Positions 1 through 12,813 of a DNA stretch of 64,000 bases are shown here, piece after piece. How positions within the stretch are numbered: the first letter of the stretch is position 1; each line of letters starts with the position of its first letter. The notes under the pieces were generated by a model, which saw only the letters and a list, made by a program, of their open reading frames with translations, did no database searches and was not told where the DNA came from. Source of the stretch: Pomacea canaliculata (lineage: Eukaryota > Mollusca > Gastropoda > Architaenioglossa > Ampullariidae). A program made the translations under genes and the position numbers. The stretch spans positions 2,577,371-2,641,370 of the forward strand of contig NC_037592.1 of assembly GCF_003073045.1 (NCBI RefSeq). Direction: 5' to 3'.

Positions 1-13
1 ATTTCTTCCTCAG

Positions 14-3000
14 AGTTCGCCTTTCTACAAATGGCACACCCCGGGACGATGCAGGCGTCGTCTCAGTCCGCGCCAGGTCTTGTATTGCCATCTTCACCGA
101 GCATATCAGAGCCGTTGTCGTCGTCATCATCATCACCACCACCTTCATCATCAGTATCGTCACCACTTTCCCCTTCATCGTTACAACCACCCTCCTCGCC
201 AACGGCTTCCGTTGTACAGACCTCGTTCCTCTCCACGTCATATGACGTCACTGTAAACGTCACGGAGGGCCCCACATTTTCTCGCTCCAACGAATCCATC
301 ACCGACAGCGTCTGTGATACAATCATCTTTCGGAACTTCTGGAACTCAAGACTACTCTAAATTTTACTTTTCCTTACCAGCTCTACACCCTCAGTCACTC
401 AGCATCACATCATCATTCAATGGAGAAGCTTCATCTCGTTTACCTTCGTCCAGCTTGGATGACAATGCCTTGCCCACCAGTACGGTTCGTGGGCTATCGT
501 CTTTCTCCTCCCAAGAACAACCGTCCCAACAGTCTCAGCAGCCGTTCGAAGGTTCTAGTACTCAAAGAACAGAAAACACAGCTGACCACACAGTCCAGTC
601 AGCAAGTGCTGTTCTGTCAGGGGAGACTTCTGTCATGGCGAGAACTGACGAGATAACAAACTCGCGGTCTGAACTGCCCGGCCTCAGCTACCCAACACAA
701 GTTTTGTCTTCAAACTATTACAGTGACTTTCGTTCCCCAGACTTCAAAGTCGACATGACAGTCTCTGATATATTAAGAGCAACACCAGTCACTATGGCAA
801 CACTTTCCAGCTTACATCTTGACTCAGCATCTTCCTCGTCCGTATATTTACAGAGTCAGCAAATTTTGTTGTCTAGTTCTATAACCGAACATCAGGAACT
901 CGTCAGCAAATCTTCTCAGTCGGACATTTGCTCGCCATCTTGCTCTATTCGCCCGACGGTTGCCTTTGACGAGCAGACGACGAATGTTCAAACTCCTGTG
1001 ATGACCTCGGACCAACCTCCAAGACGTCTTGAAGAATCTATAACGAGGTTGGAACAATCTACTTCAGCTTCTCTTGAACCTACAATGACTTGGGATCAGT
1101 CTCCATCGAGTTTCCTTCAACCCTCAGTTACTTTGGACCAATCACAGTCAATCTTTTCTCAACCTTCGTTTACTGTGGACCAATCACTGTCAATCGTTGT
1201 TAAACCTTCAACTACACCGAACCAATCATCATCAAGTTTTGTTCAACCTTCAGATACATTGTATCAATCTTCAAGTTTAATTCGACCAAGCAAATAATTT
1301 GGACCAGCCTGAATACATATCTCAGAATATCACATTGACATCGAACCAATACCCACTAACTTCTGAGAGTCTCGAACCATCAAACAATTTGGACCAACCG
1401 GCATCCATGTCTCATACTATTGCATTGACATCGAGCCTATACACATCAACTTCAGACATTCTCGAACCGTCAAATAATTTGGACCAATCGGCATCCATGT
1501 CTCACACTGTCACATTGGCATCGAACCTGTACACCTCAACTTCTGACAGTCCATGAAATAAAACTGAGTGAGCTTCTATCAGATTCTACAACAACCACAA
1601 TGATTTTAGGCTCAAATCCAACCCCTTCCACAAATCACATATCCAACCAATATTCCTCTGTTCATTTTTCTTCAATAATTTCGGACCAGTACATAGCAAA
1701 CTTTGTTAGTTCTACAATTCCAGTGGACTTCTATGCATCTCGCTTGGTTAACTCTGTATCGACATTCGACAGTCATCAATCAGACTTGTATAGTCCCGCC
1801 ATGAGTTTGGACGAAGTGAGTGAATTAAGTTCTGTAAGTCTTGCTGTGCCTTTGGACCTTCGTGTGTCCAGCTCTGTTAGCCATACGGAGACTTCTGATC
1901 TTTTTTCATCGAGTTCTGTTCCTCCTGCAGTGATGTCTAGCTTGTCGCCATTAAGTTCTGTTGCTCCAGGACGGTTCCACCCGAGCGCCTCGTCAGCGGT
2001 CTCCAAACTATTGCAACCCTTCAGAAGCTGATCTTGTACCTCGGGAATCCCAGGTAGCGATGTTCTCGATACAGTCGGTTTTTTAACATCGTCATACACT
2101 GCATCCGAAATGTTTTCTTCTTCGTCCTCATCCATGCTGAACACGCCTTCATTGTCTTCCATGCTGGAGATGAACAAATACACAACGACTGAGGAATCTG
2201 TAGAACCGACTCTACAAACACCTTTGTTGACTGAATCCCCATCTAGTGTTATCAGCACACCTGATTTGTCTACAGAAATCCTTACATCTGCTTCTGTCTA
2301 TGCCAAGTATTTCACAGCGCCACCAAGTGAGACCTTGTCCGCGATACCATCCGCCATGGGTGACGTCAGCGAAGTACAAAGTCTGTTGAGTGACATGCCC
2401 ATGTCCATCATTCCACGCGAAAGTTGGTATAGGAGAAATGACCGAAGAAAAATTAGAAAGCACGCTGGCTGAAGGACCATCGAAAGCAGACATCGCCTCT
2501 ACCATCGCTGTCATCAGCTCTCATCAAAGTTTTGCAGATGTTTCTGCATCGCTAACATTTTCCGCAACACCAGCGGCATCACGACTAGAGGCGACTGTTC
2601 ACATAGTCAGCACTTTGACCGACTCCGTTCAGAGCTTGATAGACACCTCACCACCCCTGCTTCCTGATGTACTTGAAACGGCTAGAGATTCAGGACATCA
2701 GCTGGACGGCCACACTTGCAGCAACCTCCTGGTCACGTGGTCCAGAGACGGTGTCAAGTCTGTCCAGTGTCGGCACCTCCAGCGCTTTTCTTCCTGAACC
2801 TTTGGAAACAACAGAACAACAGACATTACTCACTGCTCATACAAACTTTGGCATATGGTCTGATGTGCTTTCTGCAAGTTCAGATGATGGACATGAATAT
2901 TCGTCAAATACAGCGTTCACTGAAGAGTCTTTAGTAATCCCAGGGGAAGCTACAATAAGTGATCGCCCTTTAGTCATCACTGATGTATCATCTATTACTC

Positions 3001-3765
3001 CATCTGCATCCAAATCGCAGTTCGATCTCGACAGAACTGCTGTCAGTGATTTTTCAGAAGTCAGGTGTCAGGGTATGTCACCAAAGAGCCAGTTTCGTTA
3101 CCATCCAATTATCCTGTCCTAGCCACATCAAATCATCTCGAGGATTGGCAGGAAAGTATTCATCATGGCAGCGAAAAGATCCGCTCGATTTCCTTGAATC
3201 AGAGGTCACGTCTGTTGTAGCGCCATCTGACCTCTTGCTGCAGGAATCCAGTTCTGTTGTAACCAGTGCGCAACAACTGTACGAACCGCACGGGACACTT
3301 TGGAAGGCCGTTGAACCTTCTGAAACAAGCTTTGGGAGCTTGGATGTTGCTGTGAGCAACACGAATACCCGGATAGAAGCACTGACACCCTCTAGTAGCC
3401 CGGAAGAAGAAGTTTCGCAATTTCCTCTTCCAGAACTTCCGATGGAGGTGACATCTTGGCAAAATTTCTTCACGGTGTCTGCGTCCATGCTCCTGATGAT
3501 GAGGGACACATTCCTTCAGGTCAAGTTTTGACCCCGGACTCGCTCACACCTGCAGCTTTAGTGTCAGTGTACCCCACCTCTACCCAGGGTGGAAACACAC
3601 CCTCATTGAGCTTGTTCCAAACGCCCACCCAAGAGCTCCACACGACTGAAGGCAGAAATGAAGTCGCAGAACCCACGTCGATGCCGTCCATCCTGAGAAT
3701 CACGATCGTAGTGGAAAGGTCTGTCAACGTCACATCGCTCGCCTTCCGGCAGAAAGTTCAAGAGG
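14..3765 (+). other. First giant Ser/Thr-rich mucin exon of the KIAA1549-like gene
   Basis: The acceptor is at the very left edge (ttcctcag, 6-13) and the donor is GGGTAAGT at 3765/3766. Ser and Thr dominate all the way through. Between 1050 and 1550 there are short degenerate repeats with the core (L/V)DQ(S/P) and EPSNNLDQ, roughly every 18-30 residues, typical of O-glycosylated mucin repeats. The coding frame moves near 350, 1290, 1560, 2420, 2700, 3070, 3160 and 3480, and there is one in-frame stop near 2030. The exon ends with the motif SLAFRQKVQEG, the conserved entry into the following module. Confidence 0.7.
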
Positions 3766-6700
3766 GTAAGTTCATAGGTCACCCGTAGATAGAATGTGCA
3801 GTGCCCTTGAATTAATGTTTTGCTTGTTTACTAGCCGTGCAGTTGATGGCCCTTTAAGGTGTTGAAGGTAAGCATTTTATTTAGGGTGATGATTTGCTTC
3901 CACTGGATGATGAGGAATAAAAAGACAAGACAAAACAAAACACTTACTTCACATCCTCCATGACTTGTAGGCAAAGGACTCTTTACCTTTCGAAATCTGA
4001 TATGTTTCTCGGATACTTGGTTTGGCATACACCTTCTCGACCTTGATAATTTTCCCCACTAACATCAGGAGAGTGTGAAGATGCATTAGATAACAATTAT
4101 CAGTTATTTAACAGCACCAACAAGGCCGCTGGAGGTGTACAGACCATGTCTTGATCATTCCTCCTCCACCACAGCTGTTGCCCCCGACTGGGGGGTTGGC
4201 ACAGTGAGCCCAGACTCCTTCAGTGGCTTGATCAATATATAATTGTGGGTCGATGTATAACATCTGGGTTGAGCCAAGACTATCCCGGCGTGAGGCCCGC
4301 AGTGGAGGATGACAGATGGTGACTAGTCTGAAGTGGGCTCAGGTACACAAATGTGGCTGGTCCTCGAGATGATGACTTGTGGGGCCCATGGCCCAGCTCT
4401 TGGAGTGGTGACATCGCCATTTCTTATCTTGAATGCCATCGACTAATATGAGGATGCATGGGGCGTCACTGATCGCTGGCTGTGGGCTTATCGTGGGACT
4501 GTACACTGTGCTCCTGGCACATGTTAAGCACGACACGTGAGTCTTTCACTCGAGTTTCGCCTCGGTTTTATTGTCGTGGGTTGGAGAAACAGGATGTAGC
4601 CAAACAGGTCTGCATCATCTCCTTCTCTACCACGTATAGTATTTCCCGAAAAGATTGCTTAGTTCTAGACACGAGTGCAATCCCCATTTTAAAGACTCCA
4701 CCACCAGCGAGGTGTCAGTTGTTAACGTTGTTGTCGTGTAATCATTCAGGACTTTTAAACCATTGTCTTGCTGCTTATTTTGTGATGTTTGTGATGCTCT
4801 TCCTTTTATTTGTTAGTACACACGCACAAACACACATACACACACACACGCGACACCTACAAACCCAGGTACCTACAGTAAATGAAAGTCCGTGTACAAA
4901 CCCAACCCAATCCAAACACATCGGGGAAGCGGGTGGCCAAGTGGAGGAAACCACTGGTGTCCGAACTCGGAGGCGCGCCGGTTCGATAACTCGCGTGGCG
5001 CATGCAAGCTTACTCTTTGTCAACCCAGCTGTCGTGAATGAGTACCTGACTCCCTTGGACGGTTGGAGAAGGTCGGGAAGAAGAGAGGGGCACCGCCTTC
5101 ACAAAAAGCTGGGAGCGAAAAAAGTGTGGTCTCTGGTACCTCACAGCGGACTGCCAAGGTCCATTTGATATTTATAACATCATTAGAGGACGTACAAAAT
5201 TATCAACTTCAAAAAATTAGCCTGCTGTACTAGTAAAGCTGTAGTTTCGCCACAGTGTGTTAGCATTTGTCTACACTCGCAGACTGTCTGGCACCGACTG
5301 TCTTCTGAGTCACCCTGATACAGGCAAGACGGGTAGCAGGTGTCATGTTCCACCAATGTCTGGGATTGAATGACTGTCCTGGCATGGTCTGCTCATCATG
5401 TAGTCTAGACCTGCCGAGCCACTTGCAGGCGGTGTCTCGATGGACTGAGCATGCGCATACATAAAGCTCATTACCTTTCTTTTAAACCTGTTTGCGTCTC
5501 GTTTCACTGATTTAGTCCAATCTCTTCATTGCCAGTGAAACCTGATCGCCATTTGTATGTGAATTGTCGTGCACAGCTTGTTTAATTACAAAGACGATAT
5601 ACACAGCGGGTTGCCGGGCATGGCCAGACCACATGACATTCCCCACCCCTGAGTTATAGTTATCAGATATCTCACTCATATCTTCCGAAGTCCTTGTGTA
5701 GTTGTTTATATTCCGCATTTCGCCGACAGTTTAACGTGCGATTTTCGTGAGAGTCCGATGGAGATGTCTCAGAGTTCTTGAGTTGATTGATGTGATGCAT
5801 TGTATTGGATATTACTGTGGCTACCTTCCTGTCTGCCGGCCTGATATCTTGTTTAGAGCATAAATACGAGACACACCTGTGTATCAGACGACCGATTTTA
5901 AAAAGAATTTAATCATGTTATAATGTTGGTCATATCACAGGGGATGAAAAAAAAAGTTGAAAGCATTTAAGTCCTTTCTACAAAGTCAACAAACGCCTCT
6001 GTGCGAACTTGTTTAATTAATTTTCGATCGCTTTACGTTTAATGTGAGTGTGGGTGCACCTATAAATACATGTCCGTATCTAAAGATGATGTTAATAAAG
6101 ATTATTTCTATCGATGTGATTGTTTTTTCAGCTCTGCAGCGACTCTATGCACAAGCTCTTCTTGCTCGCTCCGCGGGGTCACGTGACACTCCTGGTCCTG
6201 AGCGTCACCGGAGGCAGGCGGCGTCAGAGGTGCAGACGGTGCTGAAGGTATTAATATTATTATTATTTAATATGTGAGCTAGGATTTAGTGCTGTGTTCC
6301 TACAGAGAGAGGAACTCTTGATTGTATGGCTTCCACATAAAATCAACATTCAAAAGAACGAGGGAAGGTTTACAGTTCGAAGAGAATGTTCTCGTCGTAA
6401 AAACCGAATCGCGGTAAATGAAATTAATAAAGAGTGTTTAGCAGAATGTGAATATTTTGTGGACTCCTGAGAGAGAAAGGAAACTAAAAGTGTTTGACCT
6501 TTCAGGTGGTAGATGTTAGCAGGGACTCCAAGAATGACTCCCTAGTGTCTTTGGAGTTCATGGTGGGAGGCGACAGGTGAGGCTGGTGCTGACAGTGCCA
6601 GCGGGAGTTTGACCAACAGCCAGCTGCTCGAGTTACTCAACGCCTTGAATATCAGCGAGATAGCCAACATTATCACTTACCCTGTAAGCCTGGCTTTTAT

Positions 6701-9700
6701 TTACTTATTCAACCTCTTTTCCTCCGTCGTTAAAATCAGCTCCCCCATTTTGAAAGTAAATCGTTTCCCCATCTGCGTTCCTCATCATAAATCGGCTGTC
6801 AGAAACAATGGTAATTTTTTTTCTTCTAAATTTATTATTAATTATTGTTGTCGGCTATGTGATATTATATTGTATTTTTATCTTCGTCCTCTTCCTCATC
6901 ATCACCGTCTACTTTAAAAATATCTTTTACATACGAGCTACATAGTCAAGTGCTAATCGATTACGACTTCGTCTGTATCCCAGGTCCTTGGACCAGTGAC
7001 CATCACCAACAAAACCATTTCTGTCAACGGTCCGACAAAGTCCAATGTGGTGATGGTGACTGAAGGCGACATCATCATTGCTACAGAGTACCCAGCACCA
7101 AGCTCCACCGCCTTCTTCCCCTGGACCTCGCCAACCTCCATCGTAACACCCACCCTACCATGGCCTCCGGATGTCACCTCGGCAAGCCAGAGCGAGATGC
7201 TGACGACAGCGCCGATGTCTGAATCCGAAACCGTTTTCCCTTCGTCGTCGTTGTCGTCGTCGGTCTACAGCTCATCACCGTCGCTTCTGGACTCGCTCTT
7301 GTTCCTTTCGACAAGAAGTGAGCTGTCCAGCGCGCCGTGGCCAACGACCTCCCGTGACGTCACTACACTTATGTCAGGACTGTACAGCTCTCCTTTCACC
7401 ACTATGATTCTTGTTCCTGATACAACGACCTTCCCTCGCCAGGCATAACCCAGACTGTCGACCTCACTAGCACTGTGGCTTCTATCTCTGATACCCAAGC
7501 TCCAGTGCCCTCGTCCTCCTCATCGGTCTTGCCGAGTCTTCCATGGTCACCAGCAGCGACGACGCCAGCGACTTCCTCTACACAAACGCTGGTCACGCCC
7601 AGTTCTCTACCTTTCTTTGAGTCACAGTCTGATCTGATGACATGGACTCCAGGTTCAGAAACTGCCTCCACACCAGTGGTTACTACCATAAACTCTTTGT
7701 CCACTTTTGAAAGTGCGTTTTCGTCTTCGAGGTTGACTGAAGGGTCCTCGTCGCTCGCAGATGAAACTTCTTTAGTGGAATCCTCTCCTACAGCGGTGCT
7801 CACTCTTACAGCCATCGTCACAGACTTCACACCCACCACCTACTTTGTCGATGGCGAGTCTAGTTCCAGAGAAAGTGGCTTCCAAAGCACAAGCCTGTTT
7901 GAAATTTCTGCATTCAGCAGCAACTCGGATCTGATATCATCATCCAGCCTCGAAACTATTTCTGTTACTTTGTCAGAATTTCATGTCACTGCTACCGAAA
8001 TAGTGTCATCTAAAGTCAGTGACACTACTTCCTGGATATCTACGTTTTCGTTTACAGCCTTGACACCTGAGACTGAGCTACAATCTCTTCATCTTCAAAT
8101 CCGCTTTTCACTTCGTATTTGGCATCGTCTGCTTCTAGCTCATCGTTTGAGCGAACTCCCACATTGACTACTTTTGATATGAGTCCCACATCGACTCTCT
8201 CCCTGGTGACTTCCACTAGCTCGGAAAGTAGGAACATTCCTCCATCACCGACGCCAGAACCAACCATCGTCCCTTCCACCAACACTTTGACGACGATGAA
8301 ACCTCCCAAGCCGCATCGTCAACGATAAGCCCATCATCTGTCTTCCCAACTCCCCTGCCGACATCATCGGCAACTCCCACTCCACCAATAACATCACAGC
8401 CCCCGCCAACAACCGCAGCCCCGGTGTCACAAAAGGAGGCAATGATGGTGGTGGCCTTGGAGGTGAAAACAACGGAAAACGTGAACAGCACAGAGTTCAA
8501 GGCCAAGATACAGAATGGTGAGTCACATCAATGGCGGGTATTTGTTACACGTGAGTCATAAGGATGAAGACTTAATGACCGGCTTAGCAACATCTTGTGT
8601 TAGTCCATTTCTGGATGTTTGCTGTCATCAGCTCACGGGAAACACAGCTGGATGGGAAATAATCCATTGGTTAAGTATGAAGTGGGGAGGTTCTACGGCC
8701 CTCGGGAAAATATTCCCCTGTGTGAAAAAAACGACAAACTGTATTCGTCGAAATGAGTAATTGAAAATAGCAATATTACAATGAATTTGTAAATGACAGC
8801 GTGTGAAAATGTTATCAAGGAATGCGCCACACACAATCTCTCTCCATCTCCATTCTTCCCCTTCTTCTGCTCGTGTGTGGGTGCGTGTGGGTGTGTGTTG
8901 CATGTCGTGGGAATTTGATTACACCCCACCACCCACCCAGACGAGAGTATTTGAAGAGGAGAGGTGACGGGTGTGGAATGAATCAGTAAAAATCTGGCGC
9001 TTGCTGGCGAGACCTGTTGGCACACACATGGACACAATTGTTTGCTGCTCGTGAAGACTCGCTGGACACTGTGTCCCTTGTCCTGTCGGTCTCCACCACA
9101 GTCTTCATGTGTTGTGTGAAATGCGACACAAAGACTGGCATTCATAACGGTGTTCTAAAATAGATAATGACATCATAGTGATGCTAATTTTAACTTCTAA
9201 CCCATCGTGAACTGGATTTTTCTCTGCTGCTGCTGCTGCTGCTGATGGTGGTGGTGGTGGTTGTCGGAGACGCGTGTTCGAGTGCGTGGGCAACTATTTA
9301 AGTGAAAGTTTACTGAATTAAAATTTCCTTCGGTATATAAATTAGACTAATAGACTATACATTGTATTTAGACAGGATAACTGAAATATTATCTCAACAC
9401 TTTTAAAGAATGAAAAATAAACCTTGAAACTTGGAGTCTTGAAGTTTTGGAACAAAACAATAAATACCTCTTTTTTAAAAAAAAGTATACTATTTCTCTA
9501 GGTTTTTATAACATCTTGAAGTAGATGGATGTTTAACCATTTTAGTGAGAAATCCCTTTATAACACCGGGTATATCTCCGGTTACCTTCTCGTCTGTTAC
9601 AGCTTTAACGCGCTGCTACCTGGAAGCATTGCAGGTGAGAAGGAAGCGCTCGGCGGAGATGTCGCAGCAGGACGACCTACACTCAGGTTCTGGAAGATTC

Positions 9701-10135
9701 CAGCGTCAGGCAGGTTCACAAGCTACTGTAGAGGTGAGACCCTATCAAGTGACTTTTTTGCCTCTAGAACCATCCAGAAGAAAGAAGAAAAGAAGGACCT
9801 AAAATAGATGTTTAAGCAGTCATACACGATCCATACAAACTGGCTGTTTACTTTCTCTGGCATCCAACAGACGAACAGTTGTATTTTCAATTGAAGCCTG
9901 AAATAAACCTTACAAAGTCCAAAAAACTGGGGTGTACTCAATTGTCCTGCAATGCCAGCATTTAAGTGCGGATTTTTTTTCTATTAACTACCAGAGAATA
10001 TTTCGAAACGATAAACAATCAACTGAAGTTTGATATCAAAGTTGAAAACTTGCAGAACTGATTGGCATGTGTAAGACAACAGAATGTAAACATCCGAAAC
10101 TAAGCAAGGAGGGCTTTATTTATGTCCTGAGCTCC

Positions 10136-10184
<49 letters not shown>

Positions 10185-12813
10185 GTAGTAGTAGTAGTAG
10201 TAGTATTATTATTATGCCCACTGTTGTGTTTTATGTTTTTTTCTCTCCTTCTCGTCCTTGTTTTCTTGTCGTTCTACCCTTCCTTGTCCATCTTTCTCAG
10301 ACATTTCCAGTGTTGCAGTTGAAGCTAGCGAAGATAATCCCTGTTTGCGAAAGTATTCTCTTCGCGATATTATTCTTACCAAAACCATTTAACTTTCTTC
10401 AGGTAGTCGACGTGGTGAGGAATAGCTCCGACCCTAAGGTCACTCAGGTCTCATTCTACGTGACTGAGGACGGAAGCTACGTTCCTTCATCTACGGCGAC
10501 TACGGTGTTCAGCAAGTTCTCCCTCAGCTACATCAGCGCCATACTGGCCTACCCGGTGAGCACGAGACACACTAGGACAGTTGTTAGCTGTGACACGTGT
10601 AACTGAAGCAGTCAGAATTCGAGATTGAAAAAGAAACAAACAAAAGCAAAGGGGAAAAATCAAAAGAAAAAAATCAACAAGACCGAAAAAAACGAAAGAC
10701 AGGCAGAAAAAAAAGATAAAGACCATGAAACGACGAAAGAAAATACAGAAAAAGAAGGAGAAAGACAACGAGACCATAGTGGACAGACACCCTGACAAAG
10801 AAAAAGTAGGTAGATAGAGAGGTAGCGAGATTATTAGAGTATGTTTGCCAACCAACCTTTGTCGTCTGCACCAGGTGTTGTCGCCCATCCGCGCCCTGAG
10901 TGCCGATGTTGCTGCTCCTCAGCCCAGCACCTTCGACACCGACAACACCCGCCTCTTTGTGGTGGCAGTGGTGTTGCCCAGCCTCCTGCTGCTGATGTTG
11001 CTGGCAGCAGTGGCTTTCATCTTTCACCGTTACCGTAGTTCCAGGACCCCAGTCGTCTCCTCCGCTGATGTCGTTCCCACCAAATATCAGGTAACCGTTG
11101 GGATTCCTCAATAGATATCTTACTAATTAATTTGCTTTGAATCGAGATTCCAGTCACAGACCACAATTCGGACTTTGTTCAGTACACGCTCGAGTCCAGG
11201 AATGAAAGTAAGGCTAAAATAAAATGCCATACAGTTGTTAATTTAGCCTCAAAATACGAGAAATGTTGAGCAAATGGCCTTTAGTTCTAGATGTTATGGA
11301 AGCTTCAAAAGGTTTCATATGTGTAGCTTACCACACTTAAAGAGCGGAGTGAAGACTGCTATAGTGTTTTTCTAAACAGAAATAAATGTGTTTGTTTGCT
11401 TTCCAAAAAAGTGTGTAAAAATAGTTCTTATGGGTAGTTGCAAAGTGAGTCAAGTTGCACGGGTTTCAATTTTCTTCCAGCGTGGGGAAACTCTGGACGA
11501 CTACAACCTACACGTGGATGTGGAGAGAGGTGAAATCGTGGACCGCACCCCTCGCCACACCCCTGAGCCTCCCTTCCTCCGCGAGTACATCCCGTCCAAG
11601 TATGGTAGACCCGTAGGTGTCTTCCACAAAACCGCCGACAAAGGCCTGCCCACCTCAAAGCAGCAGATGATTGACATGTGGTTGAGAAGCGAAGGACCAC
11701 GCCCTGTTGGGTCAATGGAATCCATCGACAGCGTGGCCAAATCGGACACATTTTTGTACAGAAAGAAATATTACGGACCGGAGTTGTATGCTCTGCAGAA
11801 AAAGAAAATGCAGCAGTTGGACGCCCACCAGGAGTTTCCTTACAATAACTATTTCAATGGTTTGGGGAGTACGCCAGAATCCTATACAGAGGACAAAGAA
11901 GAAACAGACTGCGAATGAAGACAAGAAGAAGAAAAAGGAGCAGGAAGATGCAGACGAGAACGTTGATTTCAATGACGGATCCATGAGAAGATACTCGTCA
12001 CCGGAAGTGCCAGAGATAAAACCAAGACGCTCATTTGTCGGGCGGCTTCGCGAGTCATTCAAAAAAGGAAACGGAATGCCGGAACCCCGGAATACCCCTC
12101 CAACACGCAGTCCACCATGTTGACCGTGCTGGCCGATTCCTCGCAGACTCTCGCGGGATCTCGCGACACCAGTTTCAGCGTCGAAGAGGCGAGGAAAAGG
12201 GGCGAGTCCAACCACACCGATGCATCGGATGAGTTCACGGTCATCATGCCTTTGTCCAGATCGAGGCCGGTTGCTAAGCAACGTGGCCGCGGGAAAGACG
12301 GATCCAACTCGCCAGCCTCTCTCGACGATGACAGAAGCCGTCAGCTGAATTCGGACGCCGAGCAGCAGGAAGACGAAGACCAAAAGGACGAGGACTGCGT
12401 CTCCGAGACAAGGATGCGAGGGTCCTTCTCTCCACATCTCGCCAACGATGATGAAGACAAAGACAAGTTGTACACGTGCACCATGGAAACACAGACGTCG
12501 CTGACGTCAAGCGACGACAGCCGAGGTGACGACGTCACGCCAGAGATCACGTTCAAGTCGGTTGCAGTCGGCCCCAACGGAGTCAACCGGAAAACGCAGA
12601 CAGAAAGTTTACCAGAGAGAGACTGGGCCTACGACAAACGGTAAGTCGTACCAGAATATACTGACACAGTCTGGGCAGAAGACCTTTTCAAATACCAAAT
12701 ATTAACTAACCCTCGGCATTTTTCTATCCCTTGACAGGCAAGTGGTCGCTCACCCGTGGAGTACTAAGATCAACCAACAGATTTCACCCTTGAAAAAAGT
12801 GATTGTATATTAA
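14..12813 (+). CDS. Mucin-like single-pass membrane protein, KIAA1549-like (5' end outside window)
   Basis: Exons by splice signals and phase: 14-3765, 6132-6247, 6506-6683, 6984-8517, 9603-9733, 10403-10555, 10875-11090, 11481-12640, 12738-12813. The first and fourth exons encode very long Ser/Thr-rich mucin-like stretches. Each is followed by an exon with a basic cleavage-like site (RHRRQ; RRKRS) and an exon starting VVDV and ending YP. The exon 10875-11090 carries the only clear membrane span (LFVVAVVLPSLLLLMLLAAV), followed by basic HRYR. The cytoplasmic tail is long and acidic/basic (GETLDDYN at its start). I infer a surface glycoprotein with a cleaved extracellular module. The order FRQK-rich segment, basic site, VVDV segment, membrane span recalls the KIAA1549/KIAA1549L family; this is from memory and unaligned. 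The frame changes about a dozen or more times, mostly within the mucin exons, while splice sites stay intact, so indel errors or decay are both possible. Confidence 0.7.
3766..6131 (+). other. Intron of the KIAA1549-like gene
   Basis: Bounded by GTAAGT at 3766 and ttttttcag at 6131. It contains a short CA/CG-rich tract near 4819-4852 and a tRNA-derived SINE-like insertion at about 4921-5166. I see no exon in the rest. Confidence 0.6.
4921..5166 (+). repeat. tRNA-derived SINE-like element
   Basis: The head has an A-box-like GTGGCCAAGTGG near 4931 and a B-box-like GGTTCGATAAC near 4980, spaced as in a class II (Ser/Leu-type) tRNA. A tRNA-unrelated body of about 170 bases follows. No clear target-site duplication was found, so the right end is approximate. 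Confidence 0.45.
6132..6683 (+). other. Extracellular module A: basic cleavage-like exon plus VVDV exon
   Basis: Exon 6132-6247 reads ALQRLYAQALLARS and then RHRRQAAS, a furin-type basic site. Exon 6506-6683 reads VVDVSRDSKNDSLV, then LLELLNALNISEIANIITYP. Within the second exon the frame moves by one near 6570, where a pseudo-donor GTGAGG also occurs. The downstream frame is clearly coding and ends at a good donor (CCTGTAAGC). The module is a paralogue of the one at 9603-10555. Confidence 0.65.
6984..8517 (+). other. Second Ser/Thr-rich mucin exon of the KIAA1549-like gene
   Basis: It starts after cccag at 6983 with VLGPVTITNKTISV, the counterpart of VLSPIRALSADV at 10875 in the second module. 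A long Ser/Thr/Pro-rich stretch follows. It ends in VNSTEFKAKIQNG with donor GGTGAGT, the counterpart of FRQKVQEG at 3765. The coding frame moves near 7445, 8110 and 8325. The last part is Pro/Thr rich. Confidence 0.65.
8518..9602 (+). other. Intron of the KIAA1549-like gene
   Basis: From GTGAGT at 8518 to ttacag at 9602. It holds a trinucleotide microsatellite at 9224-9262. I see nothing else that can be supported. Confidence 0.5.
9224..9262. repeat. (CTG)n/(GTG)n microsatellite
   Basis: Seven CTG units run into a GTG-type run inside an intron. Confidence 0.9.
9603..10555 (+). other. Extracellular module B: RRKRS exon plus VVDV exon
   Basis: Exon 9603-9733 reads ALTRCYLEALQVRRKRSAE, with a furin-like RRKRS site and a second basic spot FQRQAGS. 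Exon 10403-10555 reads VVDVVRNSSDPKV and ends ISAILAYP. Both exons keep the same phases as module A and show no frame break. Confidence 0.65.
10138..10216. repeat. (TAT)n/(AGT)n compound microsatellite
   Basis: About 15 TAT units, then about seven AGT units, then TAT again, in the intron 9734-10402. Confidence 0.95.
10875..12813 (+). other. Membrane span and cytoplasmic tail of the KIAA1549-like gene
   Basis: Exon 10875-11090 gives about 28 hydrophobic residues, then basic residues. Exon 11481-12640 encodes the tail, and 12738-12813 the last residues (ending KKVIVY, stop at 12811-12813). Around 11,900 the coding frame switches to the next frame. It returns near the A-run at 12061-12066, so two compensating one-base indels explain it. 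The stretch between them (DENVDFNDGSMRRYSSPEV, RRSFVGRLRESFKK) is clearly protein-like. Confidence 0.6.

Noticed and set aside
4926-4998. tRNA gene (Ser/Leu-like)
   Set aside because: A and B boxes are present, but the acceptor stem does not close and a long SINE-type body follows.
4482-5168. A 228-codon open reading frame
   Set aside because: It spans a CA/CG-rich tract and a SINE, lies within an intron of the KIAA1549-like gene and has no protein-like composition or splice context.
7402-7839. Minus-strand open frames within the Ser/Thr-rich exons
   Set aside because: They are reverse shadows of Ser/Thr codon runs, rich in Asp/Glu/Val and without splice or start context.
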